54,505 bases of DNA from Acholeplasmataceae bacterium (lineage in GTDB: Bacteria > Bacillota_I > Bacilli_A > ML615J-28 > CAG-313): positions 1 through 54,505 of the forward strand of contig DUPC01000039.1 in assembly GCA_012838545.1 (NCBI GenBank), read 5' to 3'. Under the pieces are notes generated by a model. The model was given only the letters and a program-made list of their open reading frames with translations. It was not told where the DNA came from and ran no database searches. A program made the position numbers and the translations under genes. Every line of letters begins with the position of its first letter. The first letter of the stretch is position 1. Shown here one piece after another: positions 7,914 to 17,207 of the stretch.

Positions 7914-10106
7914 TTACGCTCCTTTTATTCTTAAAGCGATTAAAGTCATATCGTCATTGTTTTTCAGTTCATTTTTGTTGGCAAAATTGAATAATTCATA
8001 AACGATGCGTTGAGGAGTCAAATCTTTAATTGACTTAAGAAACGTTTCAAGCCGGTTGTCATCAACAATGTTTTCCAGGATGCCGTCGCTGCTCATGATG
8101 ATGACATCGTTATCCTTTAGCGGTACTTCATAATTTTCTACCAATTCTTCAATGCCGAAAGGTAGGCTTTTGTTAATGATTTTTTCAAGCGTTCCGTCTT
8201 CATGAATAATATAAGATGTGCATCCCCCCATTTTATAGAACTTGGCCATTGTTTTAAAACGATTGATTTCCAGAAGATCTAAAGTAGCATAACGTTCCAA
8301 ATAATCTTGAATTACATAAAAGGTGTTGAGGATTTCCAAAGCGGTGGATGAATCAAGGTTTAAGGACAATACATCTTCCACCAACTTTAAAGTGATGTTG
8401 CTTTCATAGAAAGCGCTGTACCCTTTTCCCATGCCATCGGAAATGGCACTGATGAACCTACCGTTGTTGAGGTCTTTTATGACGTAATTGTCGCCATTGA
8501 TTTGGGTACCGTCGGAAGCGATTGCTCCATAACCGTACAACACGTCAATTTTGATTTCTGGGATAATTTTTAAATAAATAGTGTTGCGTTCTTCTTTTTC
8601 GAATAAGACGCTTACCCTTTTTTCCATTACGTTTTGGCAGATTAGGGAGATTGCGGAGTGGATATCATCCCATTCGGATTTGCTGGCTTTAATGCCTAAG
8701 GAAATAAAAAAGTCATTGACAAAGGTGCGTTTGATTTCAAAGTAAGTAATATGGTAACCATAACCGATGATTCTTCTTTTTAACTCAGCAAACACTTCGT
8801 ATTTTAATTCTTCTTTGGAAGCCAAGTCAACAGCGTATTTTCGGATGGCACTGGCGATTCCCCCCATTTGCGCCACCAAAGAATTGTTTTTTGTTTCGCA
8901 TTCATCGAAAATAGTCACGTTTTTCCGCAACATTCTTCCCGTGTATTCGAGCTCCCTCACATGAGGGCAATAGCGGGTAAATTGATAATATTCATCATTG
9001 TCCTGAGCTTGTCCGACAATAATATCGCGAAAATGAATATATAACCCTGCTTTATAATGGCTATAACACTCTTTTTGCTTGTCGCATCTTTGGCAGTGTT
9101 TTTGGACCAAAGTTTTGATTCCGTCACTGATATGTTGGTTGTATTCTTTGGGAAGTTTTATGCCATCGGAAAAGCGTTCCAAAAATGAAGCAAAAGCCAG
9201 AATTTCCTGATTGATTTGCCCGGTGACTTGTTCATATACATTTTCATATACTTCTTCATCAACCACCTTTTCTTTTATCAAAAAGTTTTTAAGAATTTCA
9301 AAAACCACGCTTGTTGCCATCATGGAAAGAAGCGACAATAAATGATAATCGGTTTTTGCCAAAATGGCTACAACTAAAAAAATATTTAAAGAGATTAGCG
9401 GATAAACAAAAGGCATAAAATAAAACGCACAGACAAAAGGCAAAAAAAGCGCTTCATTGATTTCAAAACCAAACAAAAGGGTTAACATGGCAATAACGCC
9501 ATAAAGCATAGCATTTTGCCCCCGGAAAGAAGTTCCAAAATACATCGCAAAATATACCGCTGTCAACAACCCCGCATTTATCCCTTGGTACTCGATAAAT
9601 GTAGCTCCCAAAATTGTCACCAAAGCGATTAAGATTTCCAAAAAGGAATTGTCGTAAAGGCTTCGCATCATTTTTGTAGCTTTCAAAGCTTCAATTAAAC
9701 TGTGTTCCAAATAAACATAAAAACTTAGGGAAATAATGTTCAAAATAACTAGATGCAAAGGCGAAACTAACAAAGTAACTTCCATTAACCCCGCCCGATC
9801 AAGTACTACGCAAGCAACGACATTTAATAAAAGGATGGCGCCATAAACATAAAAACCTTTGGATATCCTATGAAGCAACATCTGCAATACATAAACAATA
9901 ACGGTTAAAAACAAAAAATATACCGCAAACTCTCTGGCAAATAATATTAAAGCAAGCAAACTTGGGACAAAAAGATAATAGATATTTCGGTTGTCTTTCA
10001 AAACGTAAAAGAACAGCAAAGGTAAATAAAGCGTAAAGCCGATAGGAAAAAGCACGGTTAAAACGCTAAAAAAAGCAATAATAATTAAATTTACCTTTTT
10101 AAACAT
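7914..10106 (-). CDS. spoIIE: Stage II sporulation protein E-like membrane serine phosphatase
   Basis: In Bacillus, SpoIIE dephosphorylates SpoIIAA and so activates sigma-F in the forespore; it also acts at the polar septum. This 730-residue protein has about ten hydrophobic segments in residues 1-310, a central region with a Cys cluster (CQRCDKQKEC), and a C-terminal PP2C-type phosphatase domain with ISDGMGKGYSAFYES and SSDGILENIVDD. B. subtilis SpoIIE has 827 residues. The ATG at 10106 is favoured: AAAGGA is nine bases upstream, while the longer TTG start has none. A TATAAT hexamer lies 30 bases upstream (10136-10141). I could not find a clear Spo0A box. Confidence 0.88.
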   Translation of the reverse strand: MFKKVNLIIIAFFSVLTVLFPIGFTLYLPLLFFYVLKDNRNIYYLFVPSLLALILFAREFAVYFLFLTVIVYVLQMLLHRISKGFYVYGAILLLNVVACVVLDRAGLMEVTLLVSPLHLVILNIISLSFYVYLEHSLIEALKATKMMRSLYDNSFLEILIALVTILGATFIEYQGINAGLLTAVYFAMYFGTSFRGQNAMLYGVIAMLTLLFGFEINEALFLPFVCAFYFMPFVYPLISLNIFLVVAILAKTDYHLLSLLSMMATSVVFEILKNFLIKEKVVDEEVYENVYEQVTGQINQEILAFASFLERFSDGIKLPKEYNQHISDGIKTLVQKHCQRCDKQKECYSHYKAGLYIHFRDIIVGQAQDNDEYYQFTRYCPHVRELEYTGRMLRKNVTIFDECETKNNSLVAQMGGIASAIRKYAVDLASKEELKYEVFAELKRRIIGYGYHITYFEIKRTFVNDFFISLGIKASKSEWDDIHSAISLICQNVMEKRVSVLFEKEERNTIYLKIIPEIKIDVLYGYGAIASDGTQINGDNYVIKDLNNGRFISAISDGMGKGYSAFYESNITLKLVEDVLSLNLDSSTALEILNTFYVIQDYLERYATLDLLEINRFKTMAKFYKMGGCTSYIIHEDGTLEKIINKSLPFGIEELVENYEVPLKDNDVIIMSSDGILENIVDDNRLETFLKSIKDLTPQRIVYELFNFANKNELKNNDDMTLIALRIKGA

Positions 10107-10189
10107 ATCAGTCATTCCTTTCCCGTTGCAGACCAATTATACAATGCTTAAAAGGCATAATTTATCATTTTTTGGTTTTGTTTCACACT

Positions 10190-10224
10190 TTCAAAAAATA
10201 AAAAGATGCCTGATTTGGCATCTT
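10190..10224 (-). terminator. Terminator after rubredoxin
   Basis: AAGATGCC (10203-10210) and GGCATCTT (10217-10224) form a perfect 8-bp stem with a 6-nt loop. On the minus strand a T-rich tail (10190-10204) follows. It lies 33 bases past the rubredoxin stop. Confidence 0.88.
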
Positions 10225-10256
10225 GCATTTCCTCGTAATTTTTTTTTAGCTTAGAC

Positions 10257-10412
10257 TTAAATTTCGGTAAAGGCGTCCTTTCCTAAACCACAATCTGGGC
10301 ATACCCAATCATCAGGCAAATCTTCAAAAGCGGTTCCTGGCGCTATCCCTTGCGTTGAATCGCCTAATTCGGGATCGTAAACATAGCCGCATACGCATTC
10401 GTATTTCTTCAT
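10257..10412 (-). CDS. Rubredoxin
   Basis: A 51-residue iron-sulfur electron carrier. The two metal knuckles are visible: CVCG at 6-9 and CPDCG at 38-42, with the YDP and GI-PGT-FEDLP-DWVCP pattern of rubredoxins. It starts at ATG 10412 behind AGGAGG. In anaerobes rubredoxin donates electrons to rubrerythrin, superoxide reductase or oxygen-reducing flavoproteins in oxidative-stress defence. No partner enzyme is adjacent, and the gene appears to be monocistronic with its own terminator. Confidence 0.95.
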   Translation of the reverse strand: MKKYECVCGYVYDPELGDSTQGIAPGTAFEDLPDDWVCPDCGLGKDAFTEI

Positions 10413-10493
10413 TTCATTTCCTCCTTGATTGTTTTTAACATTATATCATGAGAAGAACTGCGATGCAACTAAAAGGATTATTTATAGTTATTT

Positions 10494-10811
10494 TTAAAAC
10501 CTTTCTCCACATTGATTGCAATATCTGGCGTTTTCTTCGTTGACCGCATTACACAAAGGGCAGCGTAAATTGACCTTATGGGTAGTTTGTTCGACATCGT
10601 AACCGTCTGAGGAATAGTGGTTGCGTCTGCCGATACTGCTCACTACCCCATACATTATGCCAAAAAAAGCAAATAAAAACCAAGGGATTATCGGCAAAAA
10701 AACACAGCCTCCGCCAACAGCCATAAAGCCGCTAAAAGCAAAAGCAAAAAAAGAAATAATAATACCGACTCCGCAGATAATTTGTAAAACTTTTCTTTTA
10801 TTTCTCGACAT
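10494..10811 (-). CDS. Small membrane protein with C-terminal zinc ribbon
   Basis: 105 residues. Two hydrophobic segments (about 7-30 and 35-60) are followed by a soluble tail ending in CPLCNAVNEENARYCNQCG, a double CxxC zinc ribbon. The function is unknown; such proteins are common and usually annotated only as zinc-ribbon domain proteins. The ATG follows AGAGGTG. It lies 22 bases downstream of the nitrilase-family gene and may be co-transcribed. Confidence 0.8.
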   Translation of the reverse strand: MSRNKRKVLQIICGVGIIISFFAFAFSGFMAVGGGCVFLPIIPWFLFAFFGIMYGVVSSIGRRNHYSSDGYDVEQTTHKVNLRCPLCNAVNEENARYCNQCGERF

Positions 10812-10833
10812 ATTACACCTCTTTAAATTTTAT

Positions 10834-11562
10834 TCAGATTTCCACATAAAGGATACCGTCATTTTCCATTGGCAAATCTTTGATAATGTTGCCGTTTTGA
10901 TAATCATAACAACCCCCTCGCGCAACCGGATTTAGCGATATACTGTTAAACAGCAATACCCGTTTCCCCAAGAGTTTTGCTCTTGTTGCATACTCTTCTT
11001 TTTCTAAATTGTTCCAGGTTTCGCTTGTGTAATTTAAGTAAACCGGCCAAAGCACCACGTCCTTATAGATTTGGTTTGCCCTTTTCACGTTTTCGTCATA
11101 CCAAAAGTCACCGCACAAACCTAACAAAAAGGTTTTATCCATAAAGGAAAAAGTTTGAAAAATTTCTCCTTCCCGGTAGTGTTTTTCCGAAGCAACCGGT
11201 TCTTTCCAACCGGGGGATATGCGTCGGTAGTTATTTAGTATTATTCCCGTTTTGTCAATAAACAAATAACTGGAATATATTTTGTCATCGGATAATTCCA
11301 AATAACCAAAACCCACTGCAATCCCTAATTCTTTAGCTTTTTGACTAATGGCTTCGATAATTCCGTTTTCCTGACTGATGGCAATCTTTCGATCACAGGC
11401 AAAATCCCATTTTAAAGCATCAAAACCTTGCAGGAAGGCTTCGCCGAACAGAATAGCATCGGCTTTATTGTCAAATGCTTCTTTCATTGAATCGTAGATA
11501 GTTTTTAAATTGAGATCTATGCGATTGTTTACAAAACATTTGGACGCCAAGCCTATTATCAT
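10834..11562 (-). CDS. Carbon-nitrogen hydrolase (nitrilase superfamily)
   Basis: 242 residues, a single nitrilase-fold domain. Candidate catalytic residues are E41 in FGEAFLQGFDA, a Lys at 120 in SPGWKEP and the nucleophile C150 in LGLCGDFWYDE. These enzymes cleave amide or nitrile C-N bonds in small cytoplasmic molecules. Substrate is not evident. The usual YRK lysine is replaced by Arg (YRR), so assignment of the catalytic Lys is tentative. The start is ATG behind AGAGGAAGAGG. A zinc-ribbon membrane protein gene follows closely. Confidence 0.85.
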   Translation of the reverse strand: MIIGLASKCFVNNRIDLNLKTIYDSMKEAFDNKADAILFGEAFLQGFDALKWDFACDRKIAISQENGIIEAISQKAKELGIAVGFGYLELSDDKIYSSYLFIDKTGIILNNYRRISPGWKEPVASEKHYREGEIFQTFSFMDKTFLLGLCGDFWYDENVKRANQIYKDVVLWPVYLNYTSETWNNLEKEEYATRAKLLGKRVLLFNSISLNPVARGGCYDYQNGNIIKDLPMENDGILYVEI

Positions 11563-11635
11563 ATCCTCTTCCTCTAAGGATTATGATACCTAATTATTGT
11601 TGTTTTTGCAAGGAAATCGTTAAAAGTCAAACAAA

Positions 11636-11663
11636 AAGCGCTTTAGGAATCCTAAAGCGTTTT
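11636..11663. terminator. Terminator after the YwaF-type gene
   Basis: Complementary arms, CGCTTTAGG and CCTAAAGCG extended by flanking A/T pairs, make a stem of about 12 bp with a three-base loop. T-runs follow on the minus strand. It lies five bases past the stop of the membrane protein gene. Confidence 0.85.
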
Positions 11664-11667
11664 GATT

Positions 11668-12444
11668 TTATTCGCTCTTCAATGCTCTTCGCGCTTTGAT
11701 TTTGGTTAATAGTTCATTGTACCATCTTTGGTCTTTTTCCAGCGTTATTGTTTCATAGACGGTAATGAAAAGCGCGTTAGCAATTACCATCATAAAGGAA
11801 ATAACCCAAGCATTTAAGAATGGTTGGTCTTCTCCGAGCGGCGGAGTAATCAAATACATGGCATTAATGTCAAAACCGTTATTGTTCATGATCCAATTCA
11901 AGATTAACCCAATCGGCAAGAAAATAAAGAATAAGCCATACAAAAAGGCCAGATTGTTTTTCATTTCAATTTTTACGAAACCGGCAATAAAAGCATATAA
12001 ACCGGTTAATAACAATAAACTGTGCGAAAGAAAGGACTTAAAACTGCCCCAAGCGAAAATGTTTCCGCCATTGTAAAAAGATGACGGTTCAAAAAGCGTA
12101 ATTATGCCGCCGTAGATGCTGTAGTAGGCAAGAAATGTTATTAGGAATTTGCGTGTTTTTTCGTTAAACAAAAACACAAACGGCCAAAGCATCATTGTAA
12201 CATTGCAAGGATAAATCGGGAAAAAGGTCGATAATCCCGTTTCGCTGCTATGAAGAACAATCATATTGTGATAGTAAATGCTGATGTGGGAAAGTAAGCA
12301 CAGAAGCGCAAAAATTTTAAAAATCGCTTCTTTGGTTGTCTGTTTCTTAACGGTATAACGCAAAAGCAAAAGAATCGCAACCGTTAAAACAAGCGAAATA
12401 ATAACATAAAGGAGCCATTTAATATCATAGGTACCTGAACCCAT
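11668..12444 (-). CDS. YwaF/TIGR02206-type integral membrane protein
   Basis: 258 residues with about seven predicted hydrophobic helices. The central YPCNVTMMLWPF and HSLLLLTGLYAF segments fit the YwaF/TIGR02206 family of membrane proteins of unknown function. The first helix begins near residue 8, so it is membrane-inserted without a cleavable signal. GAGG lies ten bases upstream of the ATG. No operon partner is apparent; it ends at a strong terminator. Confidence 0.65.
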   Translation of the reverse strand: MGSGTYDIKWLLYVIISLVLTVAILLLLRYTVKKQTTKEAIFKIFALLCLLSHISIYYHNMIVLHSSETGLSTFFPIYPCNVTMMLWPFVFLFNEKTRKFLITFLAYYSIYGGIITLFEPSSFYNGGNIFAWGSFKSFLSHSLLLLTGLYAFIAGFVKIEMKNNLAFLYGLFFIFLPIGLILNWIMNNNGFDINAMYLITPPLGEDQPFLNAWVISFMMVIANALFITVYETITLEKDQRWYNELLTKIKARRALKSE

Positions 12445-12581
12445 AAAACATGAACCTCGTTTCTTTTTTAAAAATTATCTAAAAAATTGTAACATATTAC
12501 AACATCTTTTGCAATACGGTTTTGTGCTTCTTAAGGGCCATATTATGCCTTTTATCCTTTTTTGCTTCAAAAATAAAAAAA

Positions 12582-12597
12582 AACCAGCTTTCTGGTT
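12582..12597 (-). terminator. Terminator after the decayed ABC exporter
   Basis: AACCAG (12582-12587) and CTGGTT (12592-12597) form a six-base stem with a four-base loop. On the minus strand nine or more T follow. It is the first clear terminator downstream of the long minus-strand run that begins at glmS. Confidence 0.75.
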
Positions 12598-12605
12598 AAT
12601 TTTTC

Positions 12606-13397
12606 TCAAGATGCAAACTCTTTTTTGATAAAGGTTTGGTAAGATAACAAAAATGAGATTAGTGCCATAATTATGAAGGTTAAAAAATTAACCAATTCCA
12701 AAGTATAATTGCTTTTTAAACCACAAGGGGATTGCTGAAAGTAAACGGAGTTATATATTTCCAAGCATCCAACCACTTGTTATCGGATAAAGAAGCTATC
12801 AATTATGCTATATATAGAGAAAACGGTATCACCATAGCTTTAAGTTGCTTAATGTTTTTCTTGGACAGTGTCCCAAGCAAAACACCGAAACAAACTACAA
12901 TGTTTAAGAATACCTAGCTCAATAAGCTAAATAGAAAAAGCCTGGAAAATGATTCGTAATCATTAACGACAATTATACCCAAAATGATAAAGAGCAAATT
13001 GCCCATCATAAAAGATTGTGATTTGGCTTAAACAAGTCATCATCTTGCTTAAGAAAAAGGCTTTTCGGGATACCGGAAGAGTATAAAAAAAATCAGTGGA
13101 TTTTTCCCGTTCTTCTTTGGTGATTGTACTATAACCTAATAGGGTTGCCTAAAGGGCGCCGGTAAGTTGAAATATCATTCCGCCTTCCATTGCAAAGTAT
13201 TTAATCAAATTGCCGGATATTCCGCCAAACAAATCCACAAGTTCCCTAAATTCTTTAGGCAATTGGTCAAAAACATCGTCAACCAGCGGATAAGAAATAA
13301 GAATTACCAACATCGATAAACCAACGGATACCGTCCAAACGATTAAACTTTTGAAGTTGCGTTATAACTCCATTAAAACAACTTTGTAATTAATCAT
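12606..13397 (-). pseudogene. Decayed ABC-2-type permease
   Basis: The frame starts at ATG 13397 behind AAGGAGAAC. It soon has an in-frame stop after MINYKVVLMEL, another stop at the end of MIFQLTGAL, and later frame losses. Translated pieces still show exporter permease features: hydrophobic IVWTVSVGLSMLVILISYP, then GYSTITKEEREKSTDFFYT and LPVSRKAFFLSK. These match the cytoplasmic motif of ABC-2 permeases (E-R-E near PVSR). A final hydrophobic piece before 12606 looks like the C-terminal helix. It overlaps the ATPase pseudogene by eight bases as in an intact operon. The gene is broken and should make no functional protein. Confidence 0.85.
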
Positions 13398-14256
13398 GGT
13401 AGTTCTCCTTATGGTAGTAATTCAGGAAGATTTCATCCAAGGTTAAATCGAAAACTGCTAATTCGGTTAAGTTGCACATTGATAAAGCTTTGGTTAATTG
13501 GTTTATGTCCCCTTTAAACGAGTATTCCGCCTTGTTTTCAGCGGTTTTTAATAATTTCAAACCTTCCAACTCAAGATTCGTTATTGGGGGAATTTGGACC
13601 TTTTAATAAGAAGATGATTTGATTGATTCAATTGTGTCGCTAAACAGAATTTAACCTTCTTTAATCAAAACCACGCGATCGCAAACCTTTTCGACTTCCG
13701 CCAACACGTTGCTGGAAAGTAAAATCGAAGCACCGCGTTTTTTGCCTTAGCAAGTAAAGACAAAAAGGTTTGTTGCATAAGAGGATCCGAGCCGGAAGTT
13801 GGTTCGTCCAAAATCAACAGTTCCGGTTCATGCATCAGGCTGGCCACAATACCTATCTTTTTCTGATTTTCCGAGCGATAGATCCGCAATTTTCTTATTC
13901 TAATCCAGAACCAAAGTTTCTGCAAGTTCTAAATAAGATTCTTCTTTTACTCTACGCGAAGACGCAAAGTATTTCAACTGGTTATATACCGTCATTTCCG
14001 AGTATAGATAAATTTCATTCGGCAAATAACCGATTCTTTGGTTAATTTTGGGGCTCGGTTTTGCTCCGAAAATAGTAACGCTGCCGCTCGTAATATTCAA
14101 CTAATTCATTAAAACCCGAATAACCGGGGATTTTTCCGCTCCGTTCGGACCGATAAAACCCAAGATTTCTCCTTGTTTCAAAGAAAAACTGACATCCTCC
14201 ACGCCCCGGGAAGTACCGTAATATTTCTTCAAATGGTCAATGGCAACAATATCCAT
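13390..14256 (-). pseudogene. Decayed ABC exporter ATP-binding subunit
   Basis: The frame opens at ATG 14256 with MDIVAIDHLKKYYG and runs to Walker A, which reads GPNGAEKS instead of GPNGAGKS. An in-frame TAG near 14100 follows, then frameshifts. Recognisable pieces continue: SVTIFGAKPSP, RIGYLPNEIYLYSEMTV, and MHEPELLILDEPTSGSDPL for Walker B and D-loop. The ABC signature region is damaged. It pairs with the permease pseudogene and lies 20 bases downstream of the cobalamin adenosyltransferase gene, so it was probably once part of that transcript. The Walker A substitution plus several disruptions argue for relaxed selection and not for sequencing error. Confidence 0.88.
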
Positions 14257-14276
14257 GGCCTTATGCTTCCCTTTCT

Positions 14277-14756
14277 TTATTGATTTTGTTGATCAAATTT
14301 TAAAGCCAAATAATAAAGGTAAGTGGAGAGTTTGTTAAGATAAGAAAAAATCAATTCATCTCCGGCGTATTTGGCAAATACCTGAGCATAGGAAAGTTCC
14401 GCTCTTCTTGCTACCGCCCGTACGACGTGGGTTTTAGCGCCTAACTTGGTAACACCCGGCGTAACGAACCCTTTTTCGGGAATCGTTTGGGCTTTTTCTT
14501 TTTCAATCAAACCAAGCATTTCAACAACTTGGCTTTCGCCAAAGTCGACAGCCGCGCCAGCGACTTTCCCCATGATTTTGGAAAGAGTTGCAACAATGTT
14601 TTTTAAAGTCTTCTTGGTTTCTTCACTCTCTATGTGGTGGGTTAGTTCCATCACAAAACTCGATAATTCATCGACCGCGCCAAAGAAATTGATGCGTTCG
14701 TCGGTTTTGATAGTTTCCCCGCCCACCAGTGCGGTTTTTAAAGGATTCTTTTTCAT
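14277..14756 (-). CDS. PduO-type cob(I)alamin adenosyltransferase
   Basis: Adds the adenosyl group of ATP to cob(I)alamin to make coenzyme B12. 159 residues from ATG 14756 (ACGAGG upstream). The four-helix core is seen in VDELSSFVMEL and in VVRAVARRAELSY, the Arg-rich ATP-contact helix of this family. The usual N-terminal TKTGD-type ATP loop is absent or replaced by LKTALVGGE, so it is an N-terminally reduced or divergent member. It starts 13 bases after the histidine kinase gene. Its placement suits glutamate mutase, the coenzyme-B12 enzyme at the head of the same gene run. Confidence 0.82.
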   Translation of the reverse strand: MKKNPLKTALVGGETIKTDERINFFGAVDELSSFVMELTHHIESEETKKTLKNIVATLSKIMGKVAGAAVDFGESQVVEMLGLIEKEKAQTIPEKGFVTPGVTKLGAKTHVVRAVARRAELSYAQVFAKYAGDELIFSYLNKLSTYLYYLALKFDQQNQ

Positions 14757-14769
14757 AAATGACCTCGTG

Positions 14770-16500
14770 TTATTTATTAAAAGTAATGGTAAACTCGGTT
14801 CCTTCATGCAAGGTGCTTTTTACATCAAGCGTCGCGCCGTGAACCGCGCCCACCTTTTTAACAATCGTTAAACCAAGACCTGTTCCGCCCGTTAAGCGAC
14901 TTCTGCTAGTATCAATCCGATAAAAACGGTCAAAGATTTGCGTTAAGTGTTTTTCGTCCATGCCGATTCCGGTGTCTCCCACAATCAATTGGACCTTACC
15001 TTCGAGTTCTTTCGTTTTGATGATAACCAAACCAAAGTCTTTATTGTATTTAATCGCATTGTCCACTAAATTGTCGACTAAGTTGCGAATCAGGGTGCTG
15101 TTGCCTTTAAAGCTTACGGGAGCGATTTCTAGTTGAAAATAGATATTATTGCGTGTTGCCATGTCTTGATGGGATATCACTGATTCGTTGATGATTTTGG
15201 CTAAATCGACATCCTCAGATAAAGGAACTTGATTGTTTTGGTATTCAAGGTTCGATAAGTACAACAAATCGTCAATCGTTTCTTGCATGCGTTTAGCTTC
15301 CATATATATCCGTTCAATATAACCTCGGGTTTTTTCGTCGCATTCGCCATAACCGTTGATAATTAATTCGGAAAAACCGCTGATGGAAGTTATCGGAGTT
15401 TTTAGTTCATGCGAGGCGTTTGCGATAAATTCTGCTTTGGCTTCTTCGTTTTTGCGTTCGTCGGTGACATCCATAATCAACACAACCATGACTTTGATGT
15501 TTTCCCCTTCGTCAAGCCAGACATTTTCCAAGTGGGTAATGGTAAAACTATATATATTGCCTGATTGTTTATCATGATAATCAAATGTTTTGTTTTGTCC
15601 GCTGCTTATACAATGAGATAATTGAACCATCAATTCCTCATTAAGGGGAATTTCGCTGAATTTGGCATTTTCTTTTTGTTTGGCATCAAGATGCAAGCTT
15701 TTTAAAGCATACTCGTTGATTATTAACAAACGTTCTTTTTGGTCGATAATCATGATGCCTTGTTGCATGTTGTTAATAATGAAATTTATTTTATCGCTTT
15801 CGCTTTTGATTTTCAGGATACTGCGGGAAATGTTTTCGTTTATTTCGTTGATTTCTTCCAAAGAAGTTTTGACTTCAATGAACTTATGATCGGGATTTAT
15901 CCTTTCGTAATTGCCTTCATTAACGGTTCGTAGATGATTTCTAATATCGTTGAACACATCGATAATAATGTCGCTGGTTTTTTGGTTGTAGATGATGCTG
16001 AAGACGAGCACGCCGATAATCAAAAGAAGCATATAGAAAACACTGTTTAAAATATATCCGGTATTGTTTTCGCTGGGTACGCTGGTGCGAACGATAATAT
16101 CGTTATTGACTTTTTTGATGTAAAAAATCGATTGCGTCATTTTATCGAAATATACGCGCTTCTGATCCACCTTTAAAGAATTGGCAAGATGGAGTTCGTC
16201 TTTCGTTAAATTGCCTGACGGATTGTCGGTTTTACTGTCATAAATGATGGTACCGAGACTAGTGGCAATCGATATATCCATCCAGCGGGGATTGGTCGAA
16301 TATTGATTGATTAATTGCAAAATTTCATTTTCCGATTCGGTTGCAAGTACTTGTGTGCAAAAGACATTGGATATATATACCAGATCGTTTTCAATCTTTT
16401 TTCGGTTGTTGTAAGACGTAATGAATAAAGAAACAAAAAAGAAGATAACAAGTCCGATAACCGTAATGATGGTATTGCGTTTAATGATTTCGTTTCTCAT
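14770..16500 (-). CDS. PhoR-like sensor histidine kinase
   Basis: 576 residues. Order: membrane helix (about 9-30), an extracytoplasmic sensing region (about 31-155), a second helix (about 156-180), a HAMP-like linker, a PAS-like region (about 245-345), then a HisKA domain with phospho-acceptor His in ASHELKTPITSISGFSE, and an HATPase domain with N-box NLVDNLVDNAIKY, G1 GDTGIGM, F-box FDRFYRID and G2 GGTGLGLTIVKK. All kinase motifs are intact. ATG 16500 has AGGA upstream; a GTG three codons earlier is possible. The partner regulator is directly upstream. The external domain could sense glutamate, polyglutamate or envelope state; that is inference from position only. Confidence 0.92.
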   Translation of the reverse strand: MRNEIIKRNTIITVIGLVIFFFVSLFITSYNNRKKIENDLVYISNVFCTQVLATESENEILQLINQYSTNPRWMDISIATSLGTIIYDSKTDNPSGNLTKDELHLANSLKVDQKRVYFDKMTQSIFYIKKVNNDIIVRTSVPSENNTGYILNSVFYMLLLIIGVLVFSIIYNQKTSDIIIDVFNDIRNHLRTVNEGNYERINPDHKFIEVKTSLEEINEINENISRSILKIKSESDKINFIINNMQQGIMIIDQKERLLIINEYALKSLHLDAKQKENAKFSEIPLNEELMVQLSHCISSGQNKTFDYHDKQSGNIYSFTITHLENVWLDEGENIKVMVVLIMDVTDERKNEEAKAEFIANASHELKTPITSISGFSELIINGYGECDEKTRGYIERIYMEAKRMQETIDDLLYLSNLEYQNNQVPLSEDVDLAKIINESVISHQDMATRNNIYFQLEIAPVSFKGNSTLIRNLVDNLVDNAIKYNKDFGLVIIKTKELEGKVQLIVGDTGIGMDEKHLTQIFDRFYRIDTSRSRLTGGTGLGLTIVKKVGAVHGATLDVKSTLHEGTEFTITFNK

Positions 16501-16512
16501 TTTTCTCACATC

Positions 16513-17193
16513 CTATTTAGGAATAATATAACCGATTCCTCTGATGGTTTCGATATAGACATCGGAAGTTACTTTGGCAAATTTGTCGCGAATGGTTTTG
16601 ATGTGTACATCAAGCGAACGCGTTTCCGCAAACTGGTCATAACCCCAAATATCGCGCAACAAGCGTTCCCTGGTGATGGCATTGCCGACGTTTTCCATTA
16701 AAAGTTTTAACACTTGATATTCTTTGACGGTTAAATCTAAGGGCACATTGCATAAAGTGCAACTGTGTTTATCAAGGTTTAATTGCAAATCTCTGACAAT
16801 CAGAACGTTTTGGTTGATTTGATCGACTTTTCGTAAATTGGCCCGAATCCGGGAGATAAATTCCAAAACACCAAATGGTTTGGTGATATAGTCGGACGCC
16901 CCCATGTCAAGACCCTTAACGATGTCGGGTTCCGAGGATTTGGCGCTCAAGATAATTACAGGGATATGCGAAAGCTGAGAATTGCTTTTAAGATGCTTCA
17001 ATACTTCAAAACCGTCCAGGTTGGGTAGCATTAAGTCGAGCACGATTAAATGGGGCTTTTCTTCCTCTAAAACCTCAAGCATAGCAAGGGGTTCCACAAA
17101 ACCGCGTTTTTCATATCCTCCTGCGGATAGCGCTGCTTCAATCAAATAATAAATACTCTCGTCATCTTCGACAAAAAAGATTTTTTCTTTCAT
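16513..17193 (-). CDS. OmpR/PhoP-family response regulator
   Basis: 226 residues. Receiver domain 1-120: acidic pair in FFVEDDESI, phospho-acceptor Asp in LIVLDLMLPNLDG, Thr/Ser switch in IILSAKSSEPD, and Lys in DYITKPFG. Winged-helix DNA-binding domain about 130-226: TVKEYQVLKLLMEN, the recognition helix region RSLDVHIKTIRDKF and a C-terminal IRGIGYI hairpin. It partners the kinase encoded just downstream. Three direct half-sites of the kind bound by such regulators lie upstream of glmS, the start of this gene run, so autoregulation and control of the whole cluster are plausible. Confidence 0.94.
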   Translation of the reverse strand: MKEKIFFVEDDESIYYLIEAALSAGGYEKRGFVEPLAMLEVLEEEKPHLIVLDLMLPNLDGFEVLKHLKSNSQLSHIPVIILSAKSSEPDIVKGLDMGASDYITKPFGVLEFISRIRANLRKVDQINQNVLIVRDLQLNLDKHSCTLCNVPLDLTVKEYQVLKLLMENVGNAITRERLLRDIWGYDQFAETRSLDVHIKTIRDKFAKVTSDVYIETIRGIGYIIPK

Positions 17194-17207
17194 AAACACC
17201 TCAATAA

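Noticed and set aside
12732-12917. Plus-strand 61-codon frame in the ABC remnant
   Set aside because: It is antisense to the decayed permease and has no start signal.
13770-14045. Plus-strand 91-codon frame
   Set aside because: Antisense to the ATPase pseudogene, whose Walker B and other motifs are readable on the minus strand.
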